Source of the DNA: Streptomyces phaeolivaceus
GTDB taxonomy: Bacteria; Actinomycetota; Actinomycetes; Streptomycetales; Streptomycetaceae
Reading direction: 5' to 3'
DNA: 64,000 nucleotides
NCBI RefSeq assembly: GCF_009184865.1
Contig: NZ_CP045096.1
Location: 8,804,001-8,868,000, forward strand
The position numbers and the translations under genes are program-made. Shown piece by piece: positions 46,151 to 54,436 of this stretch (position 1 is its first letter; every line of letters starts with the position of its first letter). The notes under the pieces are model-generated. The model did no database searches, had not been told where the DNA came from, and saw only the letters and a list, made by a program, of their open reading frames with translations.

Positions 46151-47575
46151 TCAGGTGGTCGCGCCCAGCACCGTCTCCCGCTCATGGTCCGTCAGGGGCG
46201 GTTCCGGGAGCGGCGGTTTGACCGGGCCCCGCAGCACCGCCAGGACCACCTCCGGCCGGACGAGGGCGCCGACGGGCTCGGTGAGGGTGACCACGCCGAG
46301 ATACGCCTTGAAGACCAGGGGCCGGCCCAGCGCGGTAAGGATCAGCCGCTCCAGATAACGGCCGAAGAGCTTCCGTGCCGCGTTCGGCCGCTTGCCGATC
46401 GCCTCCGGGTAGCGGATGTCCGCGTTGGTCGCCAGCTCCCAGGCGAGCGCCACCGGCACCGCCACGGCCTTCTGCACCCGGCGCGCGAGCCCCGGCGCCG
46501 ACAGACCGTGCGCGGCGACCCGGTCGCGCAGCACCACGGCGCCCTGCGCGGCGACGGACATGCCGTGGCCGTAGATCGGGTTGTACGTGGCGACCGAGTC
46601 GCCGAGCGCGACGAACCCCTCGGGCCAGCCGGACACCTTCTCGAAGTAGCGCCGCCGGTTGATCGTGCTGCGGGTGACCACCACGTCCGTCAGGGGCTCG
46701 GCACGCGCGATCAGCTCACCCACCAGCGGGTGCCTGATGTCGCGCGCGAACGTCTCGAACTCCTCGGCGAGGGCGGTCGGCTGGCCTCCCCGGGTGCCCG
46801 ACAGCGTCACCAGCCAGCGCCCGCCCTCGATCGGCACCAGGGTCGCGCTGCGCCCCGGCACCGGCCGCGACCCGTCCGGCTGCACATTGACCACCGGGTA
46901 CTCCTCGGTGCCCGCGGGCGCCCGGAAGACCCGGGTGGCGTACACGAGCCCGGAGTCGACCTCCTCCATCGGCGCGGGCGCCACCCCGAGCGCGTCCAGC
47001 CACGCGGTGCCCCGCGAACCGCGCCCGGCGCAGTCCACCACCAGATCGGCGCCGAGCACCCGCTCCTCGCCGTCGACGGAACGCACCCGCAGCCCCGTCA
47101 CCCGGGAGGCGTCGCCCGCCAGGCCGAGGATCTCGGTGCGGTCGAGGACGGTGACCCGGGGCCCGGCGAGGAGGTGGGCGCGGACGACCGACTCCAGCAG
47201 CTCACGGCTGCACGCGATCATGAACTCCATCTCGGGCCAGCGCCGCACCCAGCCCTGGGCCGACAGGGAGACCAGCCCGGTCGGCAGCGGGATCCGCCGG
47301 GCACCGGCCGCCAGCCAGGCGTCCGTGACCCCCGGCAGCAGCTCCTCCATCGCGCGCGCCCCGCCGGACCACAGCAGATGGGCGTGCCGGGCCTGGGGCA
47401 CGCCCTTGCGGGGCGCGGGCCCCTCGGGCAGCGCGTCGCGTTCGACGACGGTGACCTCGGCGTGCTCGCGCAGCGCGGCGGCGGCCAGCAGACCGGCCAG
47501 GCCCGCGCCGACGACGACGGCCCGCCGGGGAGCCGTGGCCTCGGTGTCGCTCGGGCCGCTAACGGGTTCTTTCAT
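46151..47575 (-). CDS. FAD-dependent oxidoreductase/monooxygenase
   Basis: A 474-residue flavoprotein of the aromatic hydroxylase / geranylgeranyl-reductase-like group. The N-terminal dinucleotide motif is AVVVGAGLAGLLAA (about 18-31), and the second FAD motif is ALGDSVATYNPIYGHGMSVAAQGA (about 310-333). VPQARHAHLLWSGG is the segment often seen in squalene-epoxidase-like and halogenase-like flavoenzymes. It overlaps the membrane-protein gene by 17 nt and is the enzymatic output of the XRE-ImmA-MAB_1171c set. With an isoprenyl synthase across the terminator it may oxidise an isoprenoid; that is inference. Confidence 0.85.
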   Translation of the reverse strand: MKEPVSGPSDTEATAPRRAVVVGAGLAGLLAAAALREHAEVTVVERDALPEGPAPRKGVPQARHAHLLWSGGARAMEELLPGVTDAWLAAGARRIPLPTGLVSLSAQGWVRRWPEMEFMIACSRELLESVVRAHLLAGPRVTVLDRTEILGLAGDASRVTGLRVRSVDGEERVLGADLVVDCAGRGSRGTAWLDALGVAPAPMEEVDSGLVYATRVFRAPAGTEEYPVVNVQPDGSRPVPGRSATLVPIEGGRWLVTLSGTRGGQPTALAEEFETFARDIRHPLVGELIARAEPLTDVVVTRSTINRRRYFEKVSGWPEGFVALGDSVATYNPIYGHGMSVAAQGAVVLRDRVAAHGLSAPGLARRVQKAVAVPVALAWELATNADIRYPEAIGKRPNAARKLFGRYLERLILTALGRPLVFKAYLGVVTLTEPVGALVRPEVVLAVLRGPVKPPLPEPPLTDHERETVLGATT

Positions 47576-48767
47576 GGAAGTCGCTCTCTGACCTGGTCGC
47601 GGCGGCCCATTCACGGGCGGCCGCTACGACGGGTGACTGACGCAGGGCGATGGACATCCGTACGAGGTCACGGGGGTTCTCGGTGGGCGTGGCGGGGGCG
47701 TCGGCCGTGGCCGAGCTGATGACCCGGCCCTCCGGATCGTCCTCCCTGGCCCGTACCGCCGCCGTCACCATCGCCGCGTCGGCCTCGGCCCGCGCCTGCA
47801 CGGGCTCGGAGCCCGCCGCGACGGCCGCGTCGTACGCCTTGGCCCGTACCTCGGAGTCGAAGTACGGGTACAGACTGAGCATGCCGTCGTGGATGTCGGA
47901 CTCCCGCTGTGTCATCTGGAGCCTCGCCGGGGCCCACCAGGAGATCCGCACCTCGTGGCTCGCCTGGGCCCATACGGGGCGCAACTCCCGCCACAGCGGG
48001 CCGAGTCGACGGTACATGGACCAGATGGTCCAGGAGTCGCCGAGGCGCTCCCCGGCCAGCGGCAGACAGAAGCCGACCGCGCAGACCTGGGCGCCGACGG
48101 ACGACAGCACGGGGGCGACATAGGTGCTCAGATGGTCCAGGTCGCCGCCCTGCCAGCGGGTGACCACGGCGACCAGTTTGACCGCCGCGAACGGCACGTT
48201 GAGCAGGAAGCCGAACGCGATGATCAGCAGCCCGGCGCGCAGCCAGCCGCGGACCTGGAGCGCCCAGCGCCAGCACATGACGTTCATGGCGACGCCCGCG
48301 ACGGTGAACCCGATCAGATAGAGCACGATCATCTCGCGCAGGAACGGGGTGTTGGCGTAGTACGTGTCGAAGTCCCGCACCCGCTCCACGGGCGCCTCGC
48401 CGAGCACGAACAGCACCACGATCGCCGCGCACACCGCGCCGTACCCGGCGATCCAGCGGCGGGAGAGCCGGCGGGTCGTCTCGGGCGGGCCGCCCCGCCA
48501 GTTGGTGATCAGCACCAGACAGGAGCCGCTGAAGGCGCTCAGCAGGAGGTAGACGACGGCCGCCGAGATGTTGGTGACACCGGTGGCGCGGTTGACCTCG
48601 GTGATCGTCGGCGGCGCGGCGAAGCAGAAGACCAGGGCGGCCAGTGTCATCAGCGCGCACACGGATCTGATCAGCGGGTCGCGCCGGTTCCGCAGCAGCG
48701 CGGGCGTCTTCGAGGCGAGCGCGATCGTCATCGCGACGCCCGGGAGGTAGTAGCTGGGCCCGTCCAT
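47559..48767 (-). CDS. MAB_1171c-family membrane protein
   Basis: A 402-residue protein with about seven membrane helices in the first 230 residues (VAMTIALASKTPALL, ICALMTLAALVFCFA-like segments, NISAAVVYLLLSAFSGSCLVL, MIVLYLIGFTVAGVAM, GLLIIAFGFLLNVPFAAVKLV, VGAQVCAVGFCLPLAG). A cytosolic C-terminal domain follows (LWRELRPVWAQASHEVRISWWAPAR...DGMLSLYPYFDS). This is the layout of the putative transporter family named after MAB_1171c, usually found beside XRE and ImmA/IrrE genes. The role is unknown; it may be a sensor for the protease-repressor pair. It overlaps the FAD gene by 17 nt and starts 45 nt after the protease stop. Confidence 0.8.
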   Translation of the reverse strand: MDGPSYYLPGVAMTIALASKTPALLRNRRDPLIRSVCALMTLAALVFCFAAPPTITEVNRATGVTNISAAVVYLLLSAFSGSCLVLITNWRGGPPETTRRLSRRWIAGYGAVCAAIVVLFVLGEAPVERVRDFDTYYANTPFLREMIVLYLIGFTVAGVAMNVMCWRWALQVRGWLRAGLLIIAFGFLLNVPFAAVKLVAVVTRWQGGDLDHLSTYVAPVLSSVGAQVCAVGFCLPLAGERLGDSWTIWSMYRRLGPLWRELRPVWAQASHEVRISWWAPARLQMTQRESDIHDGMLSLYPYFDSEVRAKAYDAAVAAGSEPVQARAEADAAMVTAAVRAREDDPEGRVISSATADAPATPTENPRDLVRMSIALRQSPVVAAAREWAAATRSESDFHERTR

Positions 48768-48812
48768 GTCCGCTGCGTCTCTGCGTCTCTCGCGTCTCGG
48801 CGTTCCGGCCGC

Positions 48813-49361
48813 TCAGCCCTGCGGGCCGCGGTAGCCCAGCGAGGCACCGATACGGCCCGCCAGGTGGTCGCGGCGCACTGGCCCGCGCAGTGCCGAACCG
48901 GCGAGCCAGGTACGGCACTTGCTGGCCAGCAGCAGTCCGAAGCTCTCGGCGTCCTGCTCGTCCGTGAGATCGAAACGGGTACGGGCGGCGACCTTCAGCA
49001 CGGTCGCCGGCAGATCGGCGTCCTCGCTCAATAAACGCGCGGCGACGGCGGCGCCGTCCACCTGCCGGCCGCAGTGCCCGGCCTGCATGTGCCACAGCTC
49101 GTGGCCGAGGATCACCAGCTGGTGGTCGGGTGCGGTGCGTTCCTCGATGACGACGAGATCCTGTTCGGCCATGTCCAGCCACAGCCCACTGGCCGTACCC
49201 GGCGGGAACGCGGCCGTACGGTAGTGGACGGGGCGGCCACGGCGTCTGCTCATGGCGTCGCACAGGGCGCCGTACAGGTCGGCGGGGTCCGCCGGTGCCG
49301 GCAGGTCGATCTCGCCGACCAACTCGCCGCACAGACGGCGCATTTCCTTTCCGATGCCCAC
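48813..49361 (-). CDS. ImmA/IrrE-type metallopeptidase with a TTA codon
   Basis: A 182-residue zinc protease of the ImmA/IrrE (COG2856) family: zinc site LGHELWHMQAGH with His-87, Glu-88 and His-91, followed by an acidic third ligand region (EQDAESFGLLLASKC, Glu about 139). Family members cleave a partner XRE repressor in response to a signal, as ImmA cleaves ImmR. Codon 110 (49034-49032) is TTA, the only one I found in an intact gene here, so translation should depend on the developmental bldA tRNA. The GTG start follows GGGGGAG; it lies 13 nt after the XRE stop, so the two are co-translated. Confidence 0.87.
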   Translation of the reverse strand: MGIGKEMRRLCGELVGEIDLPAPADPADLYGALCDAMSRRRGRPVHYRTAAFPPGTASGLWLDMAEQDLVVIEERTAPDHQLVILGHELWHMQAGHCGRQVDGAAVAARLLSEDADLPATVLKVAARTRFDLTDEQDAESFGLLLASKCRTWLAGSALRGPVRRDHLAGRIGASLGYRGPQG

Positions 49362-49374
49362 AGATCTCCCCCGG

Positions 49375-50031
49375 TCAGGACTCGGGCCGCTTGACGCTCT
49401 CCAGCAGCATGTCCAGCCACTCCGCGACCTTGTCGCGGTGCTGGTCGGTGGGCAGCTGGGCCGCCCGCCAGGCGATGGAGCGCACACCGTGGTTCTGCAG
49501 CAGCCGCCGCAGCGGGTCGTCCGCGGCCTCGGCCGCCGCCCGCTCACGGTCGGCGAGCTGCTGGAGGAGCTCCTGTTCGGTCCGCATCAGGGCGCTCGCC
49601 AGCGCCTCGGGATCCTCGGCGGTGAGGAAGCCGGCGTGCACTCTGAAGAAGCGCTGGATCGCGTCGCAGTGCTCCATCGTGGGGCGCCGGTCGCCGTTGA
49701 TCAGGGCACCCGCCTGCTGGCGCGACATCCCGGCGCCGTCGGCGATCTCCTGCTGGGTGTACTTCCGGCCGCCCGGCTTGAGCCGGGTGCGCCGCAGCAG
49801 GCCCAGACGCTGCAGAAAGCGGGCCTGGATGTCCGGTTCCCCGGCGGGCTGCCCGCTGAGCAGGGCCTTCACCACCGTCTCCGGCACACCCGAGGCGACC
49901 GAGAGCCGACGGACGTCGAAGACCTCCGAGTGCCGTACGCGCAGCTTGTCCGCGAGCGCGGTGACACGGGCCACGACGGCCGGCAGCAGAACCGTCGCCG
50001 CGGCGTCCGGAACCTCGAAGCCATCCGTCAC
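49375..50031 (-). CDS. XRE-family repressor, probable ImmA/IrrE partner
   Basis: A 218-residue regulator. The N-terminal about 75 residues (VVARVTALADKLRVRHSEVFDVRRLSVASGVPETVVKALLSG) already look like one helical DNA-binding unit. A second XRE helix-turn-helix follows (KYTQQEIADGAGMSRQQAGALINGDRRPTMEHCDAIQRFF), and the C-terminus is a long acidic coiled region (LASALMRTEQELLQQLADRERAAAEAADDPLRRLL). The GTG start has TAGGAGA seven bases upstream. First gene of the XRE-ImmA-membrane-FAD operon. A 22-bp palindrome about 145 nt upstream is its likely operator, and the C-terminal region the likely protease target. Confidence 0.86.
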   Translation of the reverse strand: MTDGFEVPDAAATVLLPAVVARVTALADKLRVRHSEVFDVRRLSVASGVPETVVKALLSGQPAGEPDIQARFLQRLGLLRRTRLKPGGRKYTQQEIADGAGMSRQQAGALINGDRRPTMEHCDAIQRFFRVHAGFLTAEDPEALASALMRTEQELLQQLADRERAAAEAADDPLRRLLQNHGVRSIAWRAAQLPTDQHRDKVAEWLDMLLESVKRPES

Positions 50032-50173
50032 CGACAGGTCTCCTACGTCTCTCTCAGGCCAATTTCGCGGTACTGCGGAATCCGTGGATCCAAGCCTGGC
50101 GCGAGACCCTGGTCCCGGCAAGTACACCGTGAACTGCGGGGAGACTAGCGGTTGTGTCGAACTCACATCCAGG

Positions 50174-50195
50174 TCTCGCCACAACTGTGGCGAGA
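50174..50195. promoter_or_regulatory. 22-bp perfect inverted repeat, operator candidate
   Basis: TCTCGCCACA and TGTGGCGAGA are perfect 10-bp arms separated by AC, in the divergent gap between the XRE and MmyB-like genes. It is placed to block both promoters and is the best candidate operator for the XRE protein. Confidence 0.7.
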
Positions 50196-50229
50196 TTCAG
50201 CCGTCAACCGCCGCCAAATGCCACGATAG

Positions 50230-50259
50230 TTGACACGCCTCCGGCCGGGGCAGCAGGAT
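50230..50259 (+). promoter_or_regulatory. Candidate promoter of the MmyB-like gene
   Basis: TTGACA (50230-50235), an 18-bp spacer and CAGGAT (50254-50259) resemble a housekeeping streptomycete promoter about 45 nt before the start codon and 35 nt from the 22-bp palindrome. Confidence 0.5.
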
Positions 50260-50305
50260 CAAGGCGCCGCGAGAAGGCCGCATAGGCAAGAGGGGTGACC
50301 TCCCG

Positions 50306-50989
50306 ATGGCATATCAGGCAGGTGGGCGGCGGTCGGTACCGCGGTCCGTCCCCGACAGTCTCGAAACCCGGGACGCGCAGGCGTATCTCCAGGACTACGC
50401 CGTGCTGCTGGATTCCGTCCTGTTCCCGTCCGTCGTCCTCGACCACCGCTGGGACGTCGTCGTCGCCAACGCCGCGTTCCGTTCGCTCTTCGGCAATGTG
50501 GGCCCGCATCCGACGGCCATGCCCGACGACAACTTCCTCCGCTTCGTGCTCTTCCACCCGGACGCCGCCACCGTCCTCGGCGACCACGAGGCCGGCTGGT
50601 GCCTGCCGATGCTGGCCCACTTCGCCGCCGCGGTGGAGCACCACCCCCAGGACCGGGGTCTGCAGTCCATCCGCCGGGACATCGCCCAGGACCCGATCAT
50701 GGACGCCGCCTACCGCCACGGCCTCCCGCACTGGCTCCGCACGGTCGGCCCCGCGGCCGGCCGGCACGACGGCGCCGTCCGCCCCGTGGTCCACCCGGAC
50801 CCCCGCTGGGGCGCCACCGACTGCCGGGTCGTCGGCGAGACCCCCGACACCCTCCGCGAGCTGGGCTACCACCGTATGACCCTCGTCCTGCGCGAGGTCG
50901 ACCGCCCGTCCCACCCCGTACGCAGACCGCGCCGCCCCCGGCACGCCGCGATCGGCCATCTCAGCGTGGTGCCCTCCCCCGAGCGGTGA
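50306..50989 (+). CDS. Stand-alone MmyB-type ligand-binding domain protein
   Basis: A 227-residue protein matching the C-terminal PAS-like ligand-binding domain of MmyB-family XRE regulators: DYAVLLDSVLFPSVVLDHRWDVVVANAAFRSLFG, NFLRFVLFHPDA, and a terminal LRELGYHRMTLVLREVD. The usual N-terminal helix-turn-helix of about 80 residues is absent. The start ATG has GAGGGGTGACC upstream, and the preceding DNA holds a promoter, not a lost domain, so this looks like a native half-protein. It may bind the same ligand as a full regulator, or act with the divergent XRE protein. Confidence 0.8.
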   Translation: MAYQAGGRRSVPRSVPDSLETRDAQAYLQDYAVLLDSVLFPSVVLDHRWDVVVANAAFRSLFGNVGPHPTAMPDDNFLRFVLFHPDAATVLGDHEAGWCLPMLAHFAAAVEHHPQDRGLQSIRRDIAQDPIMDAAYRHGLPHWLRTVGPAAGRHDGAVRPVVHPDPRWGATDCRVVGETPDTLRELGYHRMTLVLREVDRPSHPVRRPRRPRHAAIGHLSVVPSPER

Positions 50990-51041
50990 GCCGCACCCCC
51001 TCCGGCGCCGCCGGCGTTCAGGTCGCTGACGGCGCCGGAGG

Positions 51042-51851
51042 TCAATCCTTGTCCAGGGGAACGCCCCGCTCCTTGTCCCGGGGAACCCCCCGTTTGGCCG
51101 CCTGTATCTGCTCGTACACATGCGTCCGCAGCTCCGCGAAGCGCGGGGACACCCGGGTGTGCAACTGATCGCGCCCGGCGGGCAGATCGATCTTCAGCTG
51201 CTCCCGTACGACGGTGGGGGAGGCGGAGAGCACCAGGACCCGTTCGCCGAGGTAGACGGCCTCGTCGATGTCATGGGTGACGAAGAGGACCGTCATGCCC
51301 CGCTCCCGCCACAGGCCCCGCACCAGATCCTCCAGATCGGCGCGGGTCTGCGCGTCCACCGCCGCGAACGGCTCGTCCATCAGCAGCACCTCCGGCTCGT
51401 ACGCCAGCGCGCGGGCGATGGCGACCCGCTGCTGCATCCCGCCGGACAGCTGCCACGGGTACGCGCCCGCCGCGTCGGACAGTCCGACCGAGGCGAGCGC
51501 GTCGTCCACCAGGGCGCGCCGCCGGTCCCTGCTCGACTTCTTCTGTTTCAGCGGGAGTTCGACGTTGTCGCGGACCCGCATCCAGGGGAACAGACTGCGC
51601 CCGTACTCCTGGAAGACGACGGCCATGCCCGGCGGCGGCCCGTCCACCGGCCGCCCCCCGAGCAGGACTTGGCCCGCCGTCGGCCTCAGCAGCCCGGCCA
51701 CGCACTTCAGCAGGGTCGTCTTGCCGCAGCCCGACGGGCCGACCAGACAGACCAGTTCACCCGGGTCGACGGTGAAGGTGAGGTCCCGCACCGCCTCCAC
51801 CCGCCGCCCGGAACCCTCGTAGACCTTCTTCAGACCCTGTACGTCCAGCAT
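51042..51851 (-). CDS. ABC transporter ATPase (SsuB/TauB/NrtD type)
   Basis: A 269-residue nucleotide-binding subunit: Walker A GPSGCGKTT (38-46), signature LSGGMQQRVAIARAL, Walker B LLMDEPFAAVDAQTR and a switch His in VTHDIDEA. It powers import by the two adjacent permeases. The extreme C-terminus repeats a motif (RGVPRDKERGVPLDK), reflecting a short DNA duplication near the stop. Fourth gene of the binding-protein/permease/permease/ATPase operon. Confidence 0.93.
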   Translation of the reverse strand: MLDVQGLKKVYEGSGRRVEAVRDLTFTVDPGELVCLVGPSGCGKTTLLKCVAGLLRPTAGQVLLGGRPVDGPPPGMAVVFQEYGRSLFPWMRVRDNVELPLKQKKSSRDRRRALVDDALASVGLSDAAGAYPWQLSGGMQQRVAIARALAYEPEVLLMDEPFAAVDAQTRADLEDLVRGLWRERGMTVLFVTHDIDEAVYLGERVLVLSASPTVVREQLKIDLPAGRDQLHTRVSPRFAELRTHVYEQIQAAKRGVPRDKERGVPLDKD

Positions 51852-51874
51852 GGTCCGCCGTTCCTTGTCGAGTC

Positions 51875-52654
51875 TCACGACGACCGCCGGGAGGATGCGC
51901 GCAGCCCGTGGTACCAGCCGAGCACGCGCCGCTCGACCAGCCGGAAGACGACCGACAGCAGGAACCCGAGCAGCCCGAGGACGAGGATGCCGGTCCACAT
52001 GTCGGGGATCGCGAAACCGCGCTGGAACTGGACGATGGTGTACCCCAGTCCGTTGCTGGACGCCGTCATCTCGCTGATGACCATGAGGATGATGCCGATG
52101 GACAGCGCCTGCCGCAGCCCCGCGAAGATCTGCGGGCTCGCCGAGCGCAGCACCACGTTCCGCAGCCGGGCCGCCCCCGTGATGCCGTACGACCGGGCCG
52201 TCTCCGACAGCACGGAGTCCACCGCGCGGACGCCCTCCACGGTGTTGAGCAGGATCGGCCAGACGCAGCCGCTCGCGATGACGGCGATCTTCATCGTGTC
52301 GCCGATGCCCGCGAAGAGCATGATGACCGGGACGAGCACCGGTGGCGGGACGGCCCGCAGGAACTCCAGGACCGGTTCGCAGACCGCGCGCACCCGCCGG
52401 TAGGAGCCGATCACCGTGCCGAGCGCCACACCGACCACGGCCGCCAGCGCGTAACCGGCGGACAGCCGCAGCAGGCTGGGCAGGACGTCGCCGCGCAGCC
52501 GCTCGGCCGTCCAGACGTCCGGGAAGGCGCCGAGGATCGTCCGCAGCGGCGGCCAGTACACATCGGTGCTGTCGTCCGACGCGAGCCACCACACGACGAC
52601 CAGCAGCAGGGGGAGCGCGACCACGAACAGCGGCCGGAGCGGCAGACGGCTCAC
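51875..52654 (-). CDS. ABC transporter permease (SsuC/TauC type)
   Basis: A 259-residue six-helix permease with a conserved cytoplasmic loop (SVLSETARSYGITGAARLRNVVLRSASPQIFAGLR), typical of nitrate/sulfonate/taurine-type importers. The GTG start overlaps the preceding permease stop (GTGA). It pairs with the upstream permease as a heterodimer. Confidence 0.9.
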   Translation of the reverse strand: MSRLPLRPLFVVALPLLLVVVWWLASDDSTDVYWPPLRTILGAFPDVWTAERLRGDVLPSLLRLSAGYALAAVVGVALGTVIGSYRRVRAVCEPVLEFLRAVPPPVLVPVIMLFAGIGDTMKIAVIASGCVWPILLNTVEGVRAVDSVLSETARSYGITGAARLRNVVLRSASPQIFAGLRQALSIGIILMVISEMTASSNGLGYTIVQFQRGFAIPDMWTGILVLGLLGFLLSVVFRLVERRVLGWYHGLRASSRRSS

Positions 52655-53424
52655 ACCGCCACCTCCCCGCGCACCGACTGGTGCCAGGCCAGCGCCCGCC
52701 GCTCCACCGTGCGGGCGCCCACATTGATCAGCAGCCCCAGCAGCCCGGTGACCACCACCAGCGCGTACATCTCCGGCACCGCCTGCGAGGTCTGCGCGAC
52801 CGCGATCCGCTGGCCCAACCCCGGTGCCCCGATGACCAGTTCGGCGGTCACGGCCAGGATGAGGGCCACGGCGGCGGCCAGCCGGACACCCGTCATGACG
52901 TACGGCAGGGCGGTCGGCCACAGCACGTGCCGGACCCTGGCCCAGGTGCCCAGACCGTAGGAGCGGGCGGTCTCCTCGGCGACCGGGTCGACGTCCTGGA
53001 CGCCGTAGAGGGTCTGGATCAGGATCTGCCAGAACGACGCGTAGACCACCAGCAGCAGCACCGACCGCAGTTCGCTGCCGTAGAGGAGGACGGCGAGCGG
53101 GATCAGGGCGACCGAGGGGATCGGGCGCAGGAACTCGATCGTGGAGGCCGTCGCCTCGCGCAGATATGGTACGACGGCGAGGACGACCCCCGTCGCGATC
53201 CCGGCCGTCACGGCGATCAGCAGGCCCACCGCCCAGCCGGTGAGGGTGTCGCCGAGCGCCGTCCAGAACGTCTCGTCGGCGAGTTCGGCCGCGAGGGCGT
53301 CGGCGACCCCGCTGACCGGCGGGAGGTAGGCGTCCTCGACGAGGCCGAGTCGCGGCACCGCCTCCCACAGAGCGAGGAAGCCCGCGAGCCCGGCCGCCCC
53401 CAGGACGGCGTCGGAACCCCTCAC
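52651..53424 (-). CDS. ABC transporter permease (SsuC/TauC type)
   Basis: A 257-residue six-helix permease with EAA-type loop (DPVAEETARSYGLGTWARVRHVLWPTALPYVMTG). The GTG start overlaps the binding-protein stop (GTGA), and its own stop overlaps the next permease. Two distinct permeases instead of one homodimer is common for aromatic or nitrile-type substrates in actinobacteria. Confidence 0.9.
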   Translation of the reverse strand: MRGSDAVLGAAGLAGFLALWEAVPRLGLVEDAYLPPVSGVADALAAELADETFWTALGDTLTGWAVGLLIAVTAGIATGVVLAVVPYLREATASTIEFLRPIPSVALIPLAVLLYGSELRSVLLLVVYASFWQILIQTLYGVQDVDPVAEETARSYGLGTWARVRHVLWPTALPYVMTGVRLAAAVALILAVTAELVIGAPGLGQRIAVAQTSQAVPEMYALVVVTGLLGLLINVGARTVERRALAWHQSVRGEVAV

Positions 53425-54389
53425 GGCAGCAGCTTGTCCAGGTCGGGGGCCTTCTCGAACAGGCCGTCCTGCTGCCCGAGTTCGGCCAGCCGCTCGATGG
53501 AGGCGCGGTCCGGCTCCGCGGGCCAGCGGGGCAGGAAGACCGTCTTCAGCAGACTCTCCGGGATCTTCGTGTACGTGGTGATGATCTCCCGTACCTCGTC
53601 GGGGTGTTCATCGGCGTACGCCAGCGACTCGGCCGTGGCCTCCTGGAACTTCTTCACCAACTCCGGGTTCTTCGCGGCGTATTGCTCGGAGGTGAAGTAC
53701 ATGGCCACGGTCAGGTCCGGGGACACGTCCACGAAGTTCGACGCGAGGACCGTGCCGCCCTGCGACTTGATGGTGGCGAGCGCGGGCTCCACCACGCAGG
53801 CCGCGTCGACCTGGCCCTTGGCGAGCGCGGCCGGCATCTGGTCGAACGGCATCTCCACGTACTCGACCTTCGACGGGTCGCCGCCGTCCTTGCGGACCGA
53901 CTCGTTGACCGAGGTGTCGCAGATGTTGCCGAGGGTGTTGACCGCGACCTTCTTGCCCCCCAGCTCCTTGGCGGACTTCAGCGCGCTGCCCTTCGGCACG
54001 GCGATCTCCGCGAAGTCGGCGCCCGGCTTCCCGGTGGAGGCGACCCCGTTGACCACGGCCTTGACCGGCACGTTCTTGGACCGGGCGACCAGCAGCGAGG
54101 TCATGTTGCTGAAGCCGAAGTCGAACTGCCCGGAGACGACACCGGGCACGATCGCCGCCCCGCCCTGCGCGAGCGTCGGCTCCAGCTTCAGCCCGCGCTC
54201 GCCGTAGAAGCCCTTCTTCTCGCCCAGGTACATCGGGGCGACGTCGATGATGGGGATCACGCCCAGCTTGAGCGTGGTGGTGCCGCCGGAGGCCGAGCCC
54301 CCGCCGTCCGACCCGGAGTCGGACGAACCGCAGGCGGTCGCGGCGGTGAACAAGGTGCCGGCCGCGAGGCCGATGAGCAGACGACGCAT
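53421..54389 (-). CDS. NMT1/SsuA-like solute-binding lipoprotein
   Basis: A 322-residue lipoprotein with a signal ending TAATAC (Cys about 20), then a Gly/Ser-rich spacer and the SsuA/THI5-like fold: LKLGVIPIIDVAPMYLGEKKGFY, GQFDFGFSNMTSLLVA, KVAVNTLGNICDTSVNESV. The receptor for a small organic acid, sulfonate or similar compound. With the VanA/VanB oxygenase nearby it likely binds that enzyme's substrate. GGGGGAGTC precedes the ATG. Two IclR-type operators lie upstream. Confidence 0.9.
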   Translation of the reverse strand: MRRLLIGLAAGTLFTAATACGSSDSGSDGGGSASGGTTTLKLGVIPIIDVAPMYLGEKKGFYGERGLKLEPTLAQGGAAIVPGVVSGQFDFGFSNMTSLLVARSKNVPVKAVVNGVASTGKPGADFAEIAVPKGSALKSAKELGGKKVAVNTLGNICDTSVNESVRKDGGDPSKVEYVEMPFDQMPAALAKGQVDAACVVEPALATIKSQGGTVLASNFVDVSPDLTVAMYFTSEQYAAKNPELVKKFQEATAESLAYADEHPDEVREIITTYTKIPESLLKTVFLPRWPAEPDRASIERLAELGQQDGLFEKAPDLDKLLP

Positions 54390-54436
54390 GACTCCCCCAG
54401 ACGGGAACGCGCTTCGACGGATGTCCTCGACAGGCT

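Noticed and set aside
46336..46338. Apparent TTA codon in the FAD oxidoreductase
   Set aside because: It is out of frame: the reading frame there is CTG-ATC-CTT-ACC, so the gene has no TTA here.
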